This document shows, one piece after another, positions 48,350 to 58,494 of a stretch of 64,000 bases of DNA. The first letter of the stretch is position 1; every line of letters begins with the position of its first letter. The notes under the pieces were generated by a model that was given only the letters and a program-made list of their open reading frames with translations, did no database searches and was not told where the DNA came from. Both the position numbers and the translations under genes were made by a program. This DNA comes from an uncultured Pelagibacteraceae bacterium (GTDB taxonomy: Bacteria > Pseudomonadota > Alphaproteobacteria > Pelagibacterales > Pelagibacteraceae), in NCBI GenBank assembly GCA_902523185.1, contig CABYYJ010000006.1, forward strand, positions 27,315 through 91,314, in the 5' to 3' direction.

Positions 48350-49193
48350 TTAACAAGTCTGAAACGAGTTCGAACTGGTCTAAATCTTTATATTCTATTG
48401 TAACCTTGCCTGAATTGTTTTTTTTATTAGTGATTCTGACTTTAAGACCGAGAGACTTTTGAATTTTTTCTTGCGCTTTGATAATGTTTGAGTCAATAAA
48501 TTTATCTTTTTTTGATCCTTTTTGACTCCTAGTAAGATATTCAACTTTTCTAGCACTATAATTTTTACTCACTATTTCTTCAGCTATAGCTGAAGCATTA
48601 GAAATTCCTATCAAAGGCCTAGCCTGACCTGATGTTAACGTGCCCTCCTCTAGCATTGAAATAACATCTTGTGGTAAAGTTAGTAACCTTAATGTGTTAC
48701 TTATATGACTTCGACTTTTTGACATAAGTTTTGAAATACTTTCATGATCATAATTAAATTCGTCATTTAATCTTTTATAACCTCTTGCCTCTTCTATAGG
48801 ATTAAGATCATCTCGTTGAATATTTTCCACAATAGCTACTTCCAATGACTCGACATCACTTAAATCTAAAATCGTAACTGGTATTTCATGGAGTCCTGCT
48901 CTTTGAGCAGCCAACCATCTTCTCTCGCCTGCTACAATTTCAAACCTATCCGGATCTGACTTATGTGGTCTAACAGCTATTGGTTGAATTATTCCATTTT
49001 TTTTAATAGATTTAGATAATTCCTCAAGTTTTTCTTCACTAAAATTCTGTCTTGGTTGATAAGGATTTCTACTTAAATCACTTATGGCAATAAAATTTTG
49101 CTTCTTGATTTCTTGAGGTTTTTCTTTTGGTTTTTCATCACCAAATAAAGCTGATAGGCCTCTACCTAAACCCTTTTTTTTACTCATATTCAT
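48339..49193 (-). CDS. parB: chromosome partitioning protein ParB
   Basis: Binds parS and acts with ParA in origin segregation. The 284 residues start MNMSKKKGLGRGLSALFGDE; the N-terminal GLGRGLSALF is the ParB signature that stimulates ParA. RNPYQPRQNFSEEKLEELS near 42 and GERRWLAAQRAG near 90 form the CTPase fold, and the helix-turn-helix follows (SRSHISNTLRLL near 164). It overlaps parA by 4 bases. Two parS-like sites lie about 1 kb away, in rsmG. Confidence 0.95.
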   Translation of the reverse strand: MNMSKKKGLGRGLSALFGDEKPKEKPQEIKKQNFIAISDLSRNPYQPRQNFSEEKLEELSKSIKKNGIIQPIAVRPHKSDPDRFEIVAGERRWLAAQRAGLHEIPVTILDLSDVESLEVAIVENIQRDDLNPIEEARGYKRLNDEFNYDHESISKLMSKSRSHISNTLRLLTLPQDVISMLEEGTLTSGQARPLIGISNASAIAEEIVSKNYSARKVEYLTRSQKGSKKDKFIDSNIIKAQEKIQKSLGLKVRITNKKNNSGKVTIEYKDLDQFELVSDLLTKN

Positions 49194-49987
49194 GCTGCAC
49201 TTTCAATTTGATTTTTCTTAATAAATTCTTCAGCAAGCTTGAAATATGATTTACTTCCGACGCAGTTTTTATCGTAGACCACACAAGGCATACCATGAGA
49301 TGGAGCCTCAGATAAACGTACATTTCTTTGTATAACTGTTTGGTAAACTTTTTCCTTGAAATAATTTCTTGCTTCTTCATCAACTTGAGAAGACAGTTTG
49401 TTTCTCTTATCAAACATTGTTAATAATATACCTCGTATCGTTAATGAGGGATTTAAATTTTCTTTTATTCTATCTATTGTTTTCACAAGCTGAGTTATTC
49501 CTTCTAAAGCAAAGAATTCTGTTTGCAACGGTACTAACAATTCATCTGATGCCACTAAAGCCATTATAGTCAAAAGACTTAGTGATGGAGGACAATCAAT
49601 AAATATATTATCATAATTACTAAGTAATCCATTCTTCTCCGCTGAGAGAATTTCTTTCAATACAAAAGCTCTATTAGAGTCATTAGCTGTTTCAACTTCG
49701 AGCCCAGATAAATTTACGTGAGAGCCAATCAAATCTAAGTTTTTTATTTCAGTTTTTTGGATTGTCTCTTTTAAATCAATTTTTTTTATCAAAAGATTAT
49801 AAATATTTTTGCTCTCATCGCTGTTGCTCTTGCCAAAACCTGTTGTTGCATTACCTTGTGGATCTAAATCTATAACCAAATTACTTTGACCCAAAATGGA
49901 CAGTGATGCTGCTAAATTTATTACCGTAGTTGTTTTACCTACTCCGCCTTTCTGATTAATTACTGCTAGTGTTGTTGGTCTTTTCAT
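49190..49987 (-). CDS. parA: chromosome partitioning ATPase ParA
   Basis: Walker-type ATPase that moves ParB-parS complexes. The 265 residues begin with the deviant Walker A INQKGGVGKTTTVINLAASL near 10-29, followed by DLDPQGNATTGFG near 40 and FIDCPPSLSLLT near 124. It overlaps rsmG by 4 bases and parB by 4, so it is part of the mnmE-mnmG-rsmG-parA-parB operon. Confidence 0.96.
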   Translation of the reverse strand: MKRPTTLAVINQKGGVGKTTTVINLAASLSILGQSNLVIDLDPQGNATTGFGKSNSDESKNIYNLLIKKIDLKETIQKTEIKNLDLIGSHVNLSGLEVETANDSNRAFVLKEILSAEKNGLLSNYDNIFIDCPPSLSLLTIMALVASDELLVPLQTEFFALEGITQLVKTIDRIKENLNPSLTIRGILLTMFDKRNKLSSQVDEEARNYFKEKVYQTVIQRNVRLSEAPSHGMPCVVYDKNCVGSKSYFKLAEEFIKKNQIESAA

Positions 49988-50601
49988 TTAAAATCAATTT
50001 CCATCAAAATTATTTTCGATTTGTCATTAGTAATACTATTTACTAATTTATAAGAATATTTTCTTGATTTAAAAGTTTTATTTATCTCTTCCTGTGCATT
50101 TTGACCCTTTAGAATCATTAATTTATGTGGCTTTTTAACGATTTCACGTGAAACTTGTATTACTTGTTCCAATTTTTTAAAAGCTCTGCAAACAATTATA
50201 TCGGGATCTAAGACTTCGCTTCTAACATCACCAAAAACTTTTGCATTTAGATTTAATTCCTTTATAACTTTACTTAAAAATTGCTTTTTTACCGATGATT
50301 TTTCATACAATTTCACGTGAAAATCCTTGTTTTTGTTAAATATTTCTAGAACTATTCCTGGAAATCCTGCTCCTGATCCTAAATCTGCTAAAGAAAGAGA
50401 TTTAAAATCAATAAATTTTACTAATTGGGCTGAATCCAGAATATGCCTATGCCAAATTGATGACTCTGTACTTTTTGCTATCAAATTATGATTTTTGTTT
50501 TCATTTAATACTAATTGAGCGAATTTTTTTAACTTTTGGATTGACCTGCCATCAAAATTAAGGTCTTTTTTTAGTATATTAATTACTTCAAGCTGCTGCA
50601 T
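49984..50601 (-). CDS. rsmG: 16S rRNA m7G527 methyltransferase RsmG (GidB)
   Basis: Methylates G527 of 16S rRNA. The 205 residues show NLIAKSTESSIWHRHILDSAQL near 38-59 (two adjoining parts), the SAM-binding LADLGSGAGFPGIVLEI near 71, and VCRAFKKLEQVI near 132. Its coding sequence contains two parS-like palindromes (50140-50155 and 50309-50324). It sits between mnmG and parA, as in most proteobacteria near the origin. Confidence 0.96.
   Translation of the reverse strand: MQQLEVINILKKDLNFDGRSIQKLKKFAQLVLNENKNHNLIAKSTESSIWHRHILDSAQLVKFIDFKSLSLADLGSGAGFPGIVLEIFNKNKDFHVKLYEKSSVKKQFLSKVIKELNLNAKVFGDVRSEVLDPDIIVCRAFKKLEQVIQVSREIVKKPHKLMILKGQNAQEEINKTFKSRKYSYKLVNSITNDKSKIILMEIDFK
50140..50155. promoter_or_regulatory. 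parS-like site 1 in rsmG
   Basis: GATTTCACGTGAAACT matches the parS consensus TGTTTCACGTGAAACA at 13 of 16 positions, with the 12-base TTTCACGTGAAA core perfect. ParB should bind here. It lies about 1 kb from the parB start. Confidence 0.8.
50309..50324. promoter_or_regulatory. parS-like site 2 in rsmG
   Basis: AATTTCACGTGAAAAT matches the consensus at 12 of 16 positions, again with a perfect TTTCACGTGAAA core. It is centred 169 bases from site 1. The paired spacing in one gene argues against chance. Confidence 0.75.
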
Positions 50602-52469
50602 TAAGCAGTAGCTTTATATCTAAGTTTTTTGATGTGTGAAAGTAGAATTATTATTGCTGCAGGAGTTACTCCATCGATACGAATAGCCTGACCCAAAGTT
50701 TTTGGCTTAACCTTTAATAGTTTGGTCTTGATTTCGTTCGATAAACCACTCAGTTTTTTATAATCTATACTGTTAGGTATAACAACTGATTCATCTTTTT
50801 TAAAAGACAGGATATCTTTATCCTGCCTTTCTAAATAACCCATATAGTGGGCATCTGTTACAACTTGCTTTTCTATGATGGTTGGAAATTTTGGAATATC
50901 CTTAAATACTTGCCTTATTTTTGCCATATTTACTTTTCGCTGACCCATAATTTCTAAACACGACCTTTTAACACCATCCATTGCAATCTTAATATCAAAT
51001 TTTTTAGCTTGATTAGGTGTTAAATAATTATTTTTTAAGATTGTATTAAGGGCAATGATATTTCTTTTCTTTTCAGTAAATATTTTTTTTCTCTCTGATC
51101 CTACTAAATTTAGATTAATACCAAAATCGGTTAATCTTTGATCTGCGTTATCGGCTCTTAAAGTTAGTCTATATTCAGCTCTAGATGTAAACATTCTATA
51201 TGGTTCTGTAACTCCTTTTGTAATTAAATCATCAATCATGACTCCAATATAAGAAGTTGATCTATCTAAAATAAACTCCTCTTGATTTAGTGTTTTTAGG
51301 GCTGCATTGATCCCAGCTATCAATCCTTGAGCTGCAGCTTCTTCATACCCTGTAGTCCCATTAATTTGCCCAGCAAGAAATAAAGAATTAATTTTTTTGG
51401 TTTCTAATGTTGCTTTTAACTCCCTAGGATCCACATAATCGTACTCAATTGCGTACCCAGCTCTCTTCATCTTAACATGCTCTAAACCCTTAATTTTGCA
51501 TAATATTTTTAGCTGTATCTCCTCTGGAAGAGAGGTTGATATACCATTTGGGTAAATAGTATTGTCCTTTAATCCTTCCGGTTCTAGGAATATTTGGTGT
51601 TTTTCTTTTTCCTTAAACTTAACAATTTTATCCTCGATAGATGGACAATACCTAGGCCCTACTCCCTTTATGTTTCCTGAATAAATAGCGCTTCTTGAAA
51701 TATTATCACTAATAATTTTATGAACATCATTATTTGTGTAAGTCATCCCACATTTAATCTGCTTGTTATCAATCTTGTTCGTCAAGAAAGAGAAATAGTA
51801 ATGATCGTCATCTGCAGGCTGCATTTCTAACTCATCATAATTAATTGTATCACCATCAAGTCTAGGGGGTGTTCCTGTTTTTAATCTTCCAATCTGCATT
51901 TTAAATTTTGATAGTTGCTCGCTTAAACCAGTAGATGGTTTTTCATCATACCGACCTGCTGGTATTTGTGTTTCACCTATATGTATCAAACCATTTAAAA
52001 AAGTTCCCGTAGTTAAAATTAATTGTTTAGACCTTACTTCGTTGCCACTTTGACAAATAAATCCTATGATCTTGTTATTCTGAAACAAGAATTTAATTAC
52101 TGGATCTGCTATTACTTCTAAATTTTGATAATCTAGTAAAATTTTCTGCATATGCTCTTTATAGAGAGCTCTGTCTGACTGCGTCCTTGGTCCTTGCACT
52201 GCTGGACCACGACTTCTGTTTAATAATCTAAATTGAATACCTGACTTATCTGCCACGGCACCCATTACGCCATCTAAAGCATCGATTTCTCTAACAAGAT
52301 GCCCTTTTCCAAGCCCCCCTATAGCGGGATTACATGACATTTCACCGATAGTCTCAATTTTATGGGTAAAAAGGGCAGTATTTACGCCCAATCTAGCGGA
52401 AGCTGCTGCTGCCTCACATCCAGCATGTCCTCCACCTATAACTACAACATCATAACTTTGTTTTATCAT
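50601..52469 (-). CDS. mnmG: tRNA uridine-34 carboxymethylaminomethyl synthase MnmG (GidA)
   Basis: With MnmE installs cmnm5U34 in tRNA. The 622 residues start with the FAD-binding [21 protein letters not shown] near 9 and contain [23 protein letters not shown] near 45-67 (two adjoining parts), the [15 protein letters not shown] segment near 188, and [20 protein letters not shown] near 368. The start is 42 bases after the mnmE stop, and the end shares one base with rsmG. Confidence 0.97.
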   Translation of the reverse strand: MIKQSYDVVVIGGGHAGCEAAAASARLGVNTALFTHKIETIGEMSCNPAIGGLGKGHLVREIDALDGVMGAVADKSGIQFRLLNRSRGPAVQGPRTQSDRALYKEHMQKILLDYQNLEVIADPVIKFLFQNNKIIGFICQSGNEVRSKQLILTTGTFLNGLIHIGETQIPAGRYDEKPSTGLSEQLSKFKMQIGRLKTGTPPRLDGDTINYDELEMQPADDDHYYFSFLTNKIDNKQIKCGMTYTNNDVHKIISDNISRSAIYSGNIKGVGPRYCPSIEDKIVKFKEKEKHQIFLEPEGLKDNTIYPNGISTSLPEEIQLKILCKIKGLEHVKMKRAGYAIEYDYVDPRELKATLETKKINSLFLAGQINGTTGYEEAAAQGLIAGINAALKTLNQEEFILDRSTSYIGVMIDDLITKGVTEPYRMFTSRAEYRLTLRADNADQRLTDFGINLNLVGSERKKIFTEKKRNIIALNTILKNNYLTPNQAKKFDIKIAMDGVKRSCLEIMGQRKVNMAKIRQVFKDIPKFPTIIEKQVVTDAHYMGYLERQDKDILSFKKDESVVIPNSIDYKKLSGLSNEIKTKLLKVKPKTLGQAIRIDGVTPAAIIILLSHIKKLRYKATA

Positions 52470-52511
52470 GGTGTGAATGTAAACGTCTAAATTAAGATTA
52501 CAAGAAGTATT

Positions 52512-53840
52512 TTATTTACCAATACAGAAGTCTTTGAATATAGATCCAAGTATTTCTTCAACATCTACCTTGCCGACGATACTGCCAAGATGTCGTGTGG
52601 CCATTCTTAGGTCTTCTGCAGCTAATTCGAGGTCTTTGTTTTGATCTTTTTTTAGGAACTTTTCAATTTCTTTTAAGCAATCATTAAGTTTTACTCTATG
52701 TCTTTCTCTTGTAATTAAAGTGCTTTTATTCGATGAGAATTTTTTCCTTAACTTAGCTTTAACCAAATTTATTAATTTATCAATATTTTTATTATTTTTT
52801 ACTGAAGCCAAAACAGTATCAACGTCAAATTTATGATTTTGTTTATCTGAAACATCTGATTTATTTAAAAATATTATAGTATCCTTATTAATCATATTAT
52901 GTATTTCTTTGTTAATTTTTTTTGATGAATTATCAATAACAACTATATTCAAATCTGCTTCTTTTGATTTTCCAAGCGCTAAAGAAATTCCTTTTTTCTC
53001 TACTTCATTTTTAGTATCTCTAATACCAGCAGTATCGGCTAGGAGAACAGGATATCCATCTAAATTTAAATAGGTTTCTATAACATCTCTTGTTGTGCCG
53101 GCTTCATCCGATACAATCGCTACTTCTCTTTTTGATAATAAATTTAGTAAAGATGATTTTCCAGCATTAACTTCTCCTGTAATTGAAACCCTAAAACCAT
53201 CTCTAATTTTTTCTCCAACGTTATTGTCCTCAATAATTTTGGTAATTTCTGAGTGAATTTCTTTGATTGATTTATGGGCATCTTTTAATATTTTTTCTGG
53301 GAGATCTTCTTCTGCAAAATCAATTTTAGCTTCTATAAAAGCTAAGGATTTTATTATTTTTTCCCTCAGACTATTATAATAATTTGATGCGTTTCCCTGG
53401 ATTAATTTTATTGCTTGCTGTCTTTGTAGTTCTGTTTCAGAATGGATAAGATCTCGTATACTTTCTGCTTTTAACAAATCAATTTTATCATTTTGAAAAG
53501 CAATTTTAGTGAACTCACCTGGTTCAGCTAGTCTGCAGTTTTTTTGCTCTGACAGAACTCTTAATAAGGCGTTTATTACTGCATTACTTCCATGGATTTG
53601 TAGTTCTGCTAAATCCTCCCCAGTATAGCTATTTGGCCCGGGAAACCACAACAATAGAGCCTCTGGATCTATTAAATTATCGTTTTTAGGGTCATAAAAC
53701 TTACAAAAATTTACTTCATTTGACTTAATATCTTTAGACTTAGTTAAATTTTGACAAATCTTAAGTGTTTCACTGCCTGATATTCTAACGATAGCTATTC
53801 CAGAAGGTCCACCACCCGAAGATAAAGCATAAATGTTCAT
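52512..53840 (-). CDS. mnmE: tRNA modification GTPase MnmE (TrmE)
   Basis: Partner of MnmG. The 442 residues comprise the N-terminal tetrahydrofolate-binding domain (ALSSGGGPSGIAIVRISGS near 5), helical regions, the G domain with GEVNAGKSSLLNLL near 222, DEAGTTRD and DTAGIRDT (about 270), NKSD (about 325), and the C-terminal catalytic FCIGK. It lies 4 bases after ubiH in the leftward operon. Confidence 0.96.
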   Translation of the reverse strand: MNIYALSSGGGPSGIAIVRISGSETLKICQNLTKSKDIKSNEVNFCKFYDPKNDNLIDPEALLLWFPGPNSYTGEDLAELQIHGSNAVINALLRVLSEQKNCRLAEPGEFTKIAFQNDKIDLLKAESIRDLIHSETELQRQQAIKLIQGNASNYYNSLREKIIKSLAFIEAKIDFAEEDLPEKILKDAHKSIKEIHSEITKIIEDNNVGEKIRDGFRVSITGEVNAGKSSLLNLLSKREVAIVSDEAGTTRDVIETYLNLDGYPVLLADTAGIRDTKNEVEKKGISLALGKSKEADLNIVVIDNSSKKINKEIHNMINKDTIIFLNKSDVSDKQNHKFDVDTVLASVKNNKNIDKLINLVKAKLRKKFSSNKSTLITRERHRVKLNDCLKEIEKFLKKDQNKDLELAAEDLRMATRHLGSIVGKVDVEEILGSIFKDFCIGK

Positions 53841-53844
53841 TGAA

Positions 53845-54954
53845 TTATAATGATAAACCTCGATTTGAGATTATTTTACTGAATTTTTTTAATGTCTCGT
53901 TGTTCTTAATATTTTTTACAATTATTTCTTTGAATGGATCTAAATATTTATTTTGTTTAAAGAAGGTATGAGTAGCATCAACGCCTAAGCTCATGATAGT
54001 ATTTTCGGGTTTTCTGCTATTATAAAAATCATTTAATGCATAGCTATTTTTAATAGAAATACCTAAACCCGCATAATATTTAATAATTTCTTTTAGTTTT
54101 TTTATATCCCTTAAAACTAGATTGAAACCTTGACCGGCTACAGGATGAATAGTGTGCAAACCCTCACCAAGAATTAATATATTCTTTTGATGATATTGTC
54201 TTCTTAAACTAAGAGAAATAGGATACGACTGAATATTACTAATAGTGATATTTTGTTTATTCTTCAACATTTCTACTATTTTGTTTTTAACTAAAGTTGT
54301 AATTCTTTTTGAATTATTCTCAAAAAAGTATTTTTTTACGCTCCAAACAAAAGAGAAATAATTTTTTGAAAAAGGAAGTATAGCTAATGGGCCTTCTTTT
54401 AAAAAATATTGGCTTGTGTTAATTGTCTTAAAATTGTGTTTTACGTATCCTGTAATAGCTATTTCTTTATAATCTTTCTTGATAGGTCTAATTTTTGTTA
54501 TGTTGTTGTAAATTTTAGATTGTCCGCCTATACAGAGAATAATTAAATCATAATTTTTTAACTCATTTAAGTTTTTTACATCCTTTCTTATTAATTTAAT
54601 TTTATTCTTTGAAATTTCTTTCAACAATATACTTTTAACTTTATTATTTTCAAAAACATACATAAGATTAGAGTTTACTTCATTGAGATTTAAAAAATTT
54701 ATCCTTCCTTTAGAAGTTTCGTAAAAAAGCTCAATTTTTTTTGAAGGCCAGAACAACTTTTGTTCTAAGCTTGTAATATTTTCATTAATGAACTTATAAT
54801 TTGTATCTGAAATAGCAGTAGTCCTTTTATCTAAGTTTTTTGTACCTTTTTTAGCTATTAAATTTAACTCTATACCCGGGACTTTAGCTAAAACTGCGGT
54901 TATCATTAAGCCTGAAAGACCGTCTCCGACAATGCATATTCTTTGTTTTATCAT
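53845..54954 (-). CDS. UbiH/Coq6-family FAD monooxygenase
   Basis: A ring hydroxylase of ubiquinone synthesis. The 369 residues start with the FAD-binding ICIVGDGLSGLMITAVLAK near 5. The second FAD motif is GEGLHTIHPVAGQGFNLVLRD near 264-284 (two adjoining parts), which is diagnostic for the UbiH/UbiF/Coq6 family. It is a little shorter than UbiH. Which ring position it hydroxylates is not certain, because alphaproteobacteria use combined enzymes. It is divergent from ftsK with 55 bases between them and starts the operon ubiH-mnmE-mnmG-rsmG-parA-parB. Confidence 0.85.
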   Translation of the reverse strand: MIKQRICIVGDGLSGLMITAVLAKVPGIELNLIAKKGTKNLDKRTTAISDTNYKFINENITSLEQKLFWPSKKIELFYETSKGRINFLNLNEVNSNLMYVFENNKVKSILLKEISKNKIKLIRKDVKNLNELKNYDLIILCIGGQSKIYNNITKIRPIKKDYKEIAITGYVKHNFKTINTSQYFLKEGPLAILPFSKNYFSFVWSVKKYFFENNSKRITTLVKNKIVEMLKNKQNITISNIQSYPISLSLRRQYHQKNILILGEGLHTIHPVAGQGFNLVLRDIKKLKEIIKYYAGLGISIKNSYALNDFYNSRKPENTIMSLGVDATHTFFKQNKYLDPFKEIIVKNIKNNETLKKFSKIISNRGLSL

Positions 54955-55009
54955 ATAAAAATTTTTAACACTTTCATAAAAATGGTAAAAAGTACGTAAT
55001 CGATTCGTA

Positions 55010-57091
55010 ATGAATACAAACTTTTTAAATAGTGTAACAAATTTTTTGAAAAAGCGAACCTTTGAATTGCTAGGTTTAATCTTAGTTTTATCAAGTGTCG
55101 CACTTGCAATCGCCTTTACAACATATTCGCCGGAAGATCCATCATTTATTTATGGAGATAGGAATTTTGAAATCCAGAATTTGTTTGGAATCTATGGAAG
55201 TAGTATTGCAGATTTTTTATTACAAAGTTTTGGCTTGGTCTCTTTTTTGTTATTACTTAATTTTTTATTTTGGGGATTAAATTTAATAATAAAGAAAGAA
55301 TTAAGAAGAATAATTTTAAAATTATTTTTAGTTGTAGCTTATTTAACTGTTGGAACAGTTTTTATCTATTTAACATTCGATAATTCTTTTTGGTTAATTG
55401 ATAATGGTAATTCAGGTTTTGTTGGAAAAATAACATATAACTATATTAATACTTGGGCTCCGTGGATTGATAATACATATTCAATTTATGGACTACTTTT
55501 ATTAACTATAATTTTTTTTTCATTTTCAGCTGATATAAATTATAAAAAGGTATTCTCAATAATTATTTCACTTTTTAGAAGAAAGCCTGTGGAAACTGTT
55601 GAACCGGATTTTAGTAAAATTAATATTGAAGACCAACCACAGACTTTTGAAAAACCACAGCAATCTTTTTCTTTTGAAACTAACTCAAGTCCTCAAAAGG
55701 AGCAAATTAATACGAAAACTAAATATAAATTGCCAGATATAAATTATTTAGAAAAAAATTTATCTAAACTTAGTTCTGATGGAAATAAAAATCGTCCTAA
55801 CGCTGAGTTTATGGAAAAAATATTATTAGACTTTGGTATAGATGGAAAAATTAAAACAATTAATAATGGTCCTGTAGTAACCCTATATGAATTTGAACCA
55901 GCGCCTGGAGTAAAAGTATCAAAAATAATTAATTTATCTGAGGATTTAGCAAGAAACACTAGTTCAACCTCTACAAGAGTTTCCGTAATCCCGGGAAAAA
56001 ATACAGTTGGAATTGAAATTCCAAACGAGGAAAGAGAGGGGGTATCACTAAGAGAAATTATTTCTTATGATAAATTTTTAAATAAAGATGTAAGACTTCC
56101 AATAGCATTAGGCAAAAGTATTTCGGGAATGCCAATTGTTGGTGATTTAACATCAATGCCTCATCTTTTGATTGCAGGTACCACTGGTTCAGGAAAGTCT
56201 GTTTGTATTAATACTATAATCGTTTCACTAATATACAAATTAAGTCCAGACCTTTGCAAATTTATTTTAATTGATCCAAAAATGTTAGAACTATCTACTT
56301 ACGAAGGAATACCTCATTTATTAACTCCAGTTATTACTGATGCTAAAAAAGCTACATCGGCTTTATCGTGGACGGTTAAAGAAATGAACAGCAGATATAA
56401 GTTAATGAGCAAGGTAGGAGTTAGAAACATTGATGGCTATAATGCTAAACACAAACTAAAAATGCCTTACATCGTTGTAGTAGTTGACGAGATGTCAGAC
56501 TTAATGCTTGTAGCTGGAAAAGAAATTGAAAACTACATTCAAAAATTATCACAAATGGCCAGAGCTGCAGGTATTCATATCATTATGGCTACGCAAAGAC
56601 CAAGTGTTGATGTGATAACAGGTACAATAAAAGCAAATTTTCCTACAAGAATATCTTTTCAAGTCAGTTCTAAAATTGACAGTAGAACTATTTTAGGGGA
56701 GCAGGGTGCTGAGCAATTGCTTGGTAAAGGAGATATGCTGTTTATGTCATCTGCAAATAGGATTGTGAGAATTCATGGCCCATATGTTTCTGAGCAGGAA
56801 ATAGAGAAAATTACCAATTCATTAAGAGCTCAAGGAGATCCAGATTACATGGAGGAGATTACTTCTCAAGAAACAGCGGAAAGTTCATTAACTCCTGGTA
56901 GTGAAGGAGATGAAGATGAATTATTCAATCAGGCTGTAGAAATTATTAAAGCAGAAGGAAAAGCCTCTACAAGTTTTTTACAGAGAAAATTACAAATCGG
57001 ATATAATAGAGCTGCTAGAATTATTGATATGATGGAAGAAAAAGGTATTGTTAGTAAAGCAAATCATGTTGGTAAACGTGAAGTTCTTTAA
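55010..57091 (+). CDS. ftsK: DNA translocase FtsK
   Basis: Couples division to chromosome segregation by pumping DNA at the septum. The 693 residues have an N-terminal membrane domain (about four spans, 18-185), a short linker rich in Gln, Glu and Pro (to about 225), the motor with LIAGTTGSGKSVCINT near 388-403, DEMSDLM (about 490), and a C-terminal winged-helix gamma domain (about 630-693) that recognises KOPS. The linker is much shorter than in E. coli FtsK. It overlaps the start region of lolA. Confidence 0.96.
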   Translation: MNTNFLNSVTNFLKKRTFELLGLILVLSSVALAIAFTTYSPEDPSFIYGDRNFEIQNLFGIYGSSIADFLLQSFGLVSFLLLLNFLFWGLNLIIKKELRRIILKLFLVVAYLTVGTVFIYLTFDNSFWLIDNGNSGFVGKITYNYINTWAPWIDNTYSIYGLLLLTIIFFSFSADINYKKVFSIIISLFRRKPVETVEPDFSKINIEDQPQTFEKPQQSFSFETNSSPQKEQINTKTKYKLPDINYLEKNLSKLSSDGNKNRPNAEFMEKILLDFGIDGKIKTINNGPVVTLYEFEPAPGVKVSKIINLSEDLARNTSSTSTRVSVIPGKNTVGIEIPNEEREGVSLREIISYDKFLNKDVRLPIALGKSISGMPIVGDLTSMPHLLIAGTTGSGKSVCINTIIVSLIYKLSPDLCKFILIDPKMLELSTYEGIPHLLTPVITDAKKATSALSWTVKEMNSRYKLMSKVGVRNIDGYNAKHKLKMPYIVVVVDEMSDLMLVAGKEIENYIQKLSQMARAAGIHIIMATQRPSVDVITGTIKANFPTRISFQVSSKIDSRTILGEQGAEQLLGKGDMLFMSSANRIVRIHGPYVSEQEIEKITNSLRAQGDPDYMEEITSQETAESSLTPGSEGDEDELFNQAVEIIKAEGKASTSFLQRKLQIGYNRAARIIDMMEEKGIVSKANHVGKREVL

Positions 57092-57635
57092 AAAAACATT
57101 TCTAATATCGTTTTTTCTCTTAATAACATCGAGTTTATTAGCTAGTGAAAAAGATCAAATAGTTACTCAATTAAATAACTTAAATTCTCTAGAGTTTACA
57201 TTTGATCAGTTAATTAATGAAAAAACAGAAAAAGGCATTTGTCTTTTGGAGTTTCCTGGAAAACTAAAGTGCAATTACTTTGATGATAAGGAAAAAGAAC
57301 TAGTTATTAATAATAAGAGATTAGCAATTACACAAAAAAGGTATAATAAAACTTACCATTATCCTATTTCAAAATCTCCATTCTTAAATATTTTATATAA
57401 AGACAAACTTTTAGAAATTGTGAAATCTGGAGAATTAGAGGTAAGTGATCAAATAATTAAGCTTATTTATTTTGGTGACAACGAAATTACAGTTTATTTT
57501 GACAAAAAAAATCTAGATTTGAAAGGATGGGAGATTAAAGATCAATACAACAATAATATAAATTTCTCCCTAAACATTGTTGCTAAAAATGACGTTTTTA
57601 AAAAAGGTACCTTTGAATTGCCTGAAATAAACTAA
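57066..57635 (+). CDS. lolA: LolA-like outer-membrane lipoprotein carrier
   Basis: Periplasmic chaperone that carries lipoproteins to the outer membrane. The start is uncertain: ATG 57066 (MLVNVKFFKKTFL) or GTG 57078 (MKFFKKTFL); both give a signal peptide ending near LLAS. The fold agrees with LolA: NSLEFTFDQLINEK near 38, GICLLEFPGKLKCNYFDD near 55, and PFLNILYKDK near 102. The ftsK-lolA order is standard. The 5' end overlaps ftsK by 14-26 bases, depending on the start. Confidence 0.82.
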   Translation: MLVNVKFFKKTFLISFFLLITSSLLASEKDQIVTQLNNLNSLEFTFDQLINEKTEKGICLLEFPGKLKCNYFDDKEKELVINNKRLAITQKRYNKTYHYPISKSPFLNILYKDKLLEIVKSGELEVSDQIIKLIYFGDNEITVYFDKKNLDLKGWEIKDQYNNNINFSLNIVAKNDVFKKGTFELPEIN

Positions 57636-58138
57636 GCTACAAAATCAATTTCTTCTTCTTTAAAAATTTCAAAACCTTTGGATTTATAATTTTGTAATGC
57701 ATGTTTATGGTCTAAACTACAAGTATGAACCCACATTCTTTCAGGATTTTTTCTTGATGCACTTGCAATAGCATGATTTACAAGTGTTGAACCAAGCTTC
57801 AACCCTCTGAATTCTTTTAGCACCCCTAGATTGATAAGCTCTACTTCGTTTGATACAGGATGATATTCTTGTTCGTAATATCCTACTAAATCTTCACCTT
57901 TTTTAAGAACGTGCGTTTCTAAATTTTTATTCGTAACATACTTGACCCACTCATTATCAGACCAAAGTAATCTGTCTCTCCAATAGTGATCGATGCCTAT
58001 TTGTTTATAGAAAAATTTATTTAAATGAAAATTATATTTGTCATCCAAAACAATTTGGAAATTTTCTGGCAGATTTAAATCAACTGTTTTTGAAAAATCT
58101 TTAATTTCTAAGAAATATCTTTTTACTCTTGAAATCAT
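57632..58138 (-). CDS. GNAT-family acetyltransferase
   Basis: A 168-residue protein with a GNAT core: ELINLGVLKEFRGLKLGSTLVNHAI near 105-129 (two adjoining parts) and a WVHTCSLDHKHALQNYKSKGFEIF strand-helix near 137-160. The R-G-L-K-L-G acetyl-CoA loop is intact. The substrate is unknown. It is the last gene of the leftward his operon, starting one base from the hinT stop. The end overlaps lolA by 4 bases. Confidence 0.8.
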   Translation of the reverse strand: MISRVKRYFLEIKDFSKTVDLNLPENFQIVLDDKYNFHLNKFFYKQIGIDHYWRDRLLWSDNEWVKYVTNKNLETHVLKKGEDLVGYYEQEYHPVSNEVELINLGVLKEFRGLKLGSTLVNHAIASASRKNPERMWVHTCSLDHKHALQNYKSKGFEIFKEEEIDFVA

Positions 58139-58494
58139 CAGCTAACCATTTTTCCAATCTTTTCGCCTGCAAATATATGAAAATGTAAGTGAGGAACTTC
58201 CTGCCCCCCATCGCTGCCGATATTAGTTAAAGCCCGATAACCTTTATTTTTTGCACCCACTAAATTTGCAACATGTGTCACAGCTTTATTTAACTCTACA
58301 ATCTCTTTGTCTGAAGCTTTGTTGTTGAAATCGTTAAGATCTACGTATTCACCTTTAGGAATAACCAGGACATGTACTTTTTTTTGAGGATTAATATCAT
58401 GAAAAGCTAAGACATGGTCATTTTCAAAAATTTTTTTACAAGGGATTTCTCCTCTGAGAATTTTTGCAAATATATTGTTCTTATCGTAGGTCAT
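58138..58494 (-). CDS. hinT: HIT-family hydrolase (HinT-like)
   Basis: Purine nucleoside phosphoramidase of the histidine-triad family. The 118 residues show FHDINPQKKVHVLVIPK near 31 and the triad PHLHFHIFAGE near 100. An N-terminal FAKILRGEIPCKKIFE is typical. HIT proteins frequently lie close to the hisE end of the his operon in alphaproteobacteria, as here. Confidence 0.92.
   Translation of the reverse strand: MTYDKNNIFAKILRGEIPCKKIFENDHVLAFHDINPQKKVHVLVIPKGEYVDLNDFNNKASDKEIVELNKAVTHVANLVGAKNKGYRALTNIGSDGGQEVPHLHFHIFAGEKIGKMVS

Noticed and set aside
49180..49413. Frame in parA
   Set aside because: It overlaps the conserved ParA frame and lacks a plausible start.
54955..55009. Replication origin in the ubiH-ftsK gap
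   Set aside because: Only 55 bases, no DnaA boxes or AT-rich repeat units; parS nearby suggests the origin is in the neighbourhood, but I see none in the window.
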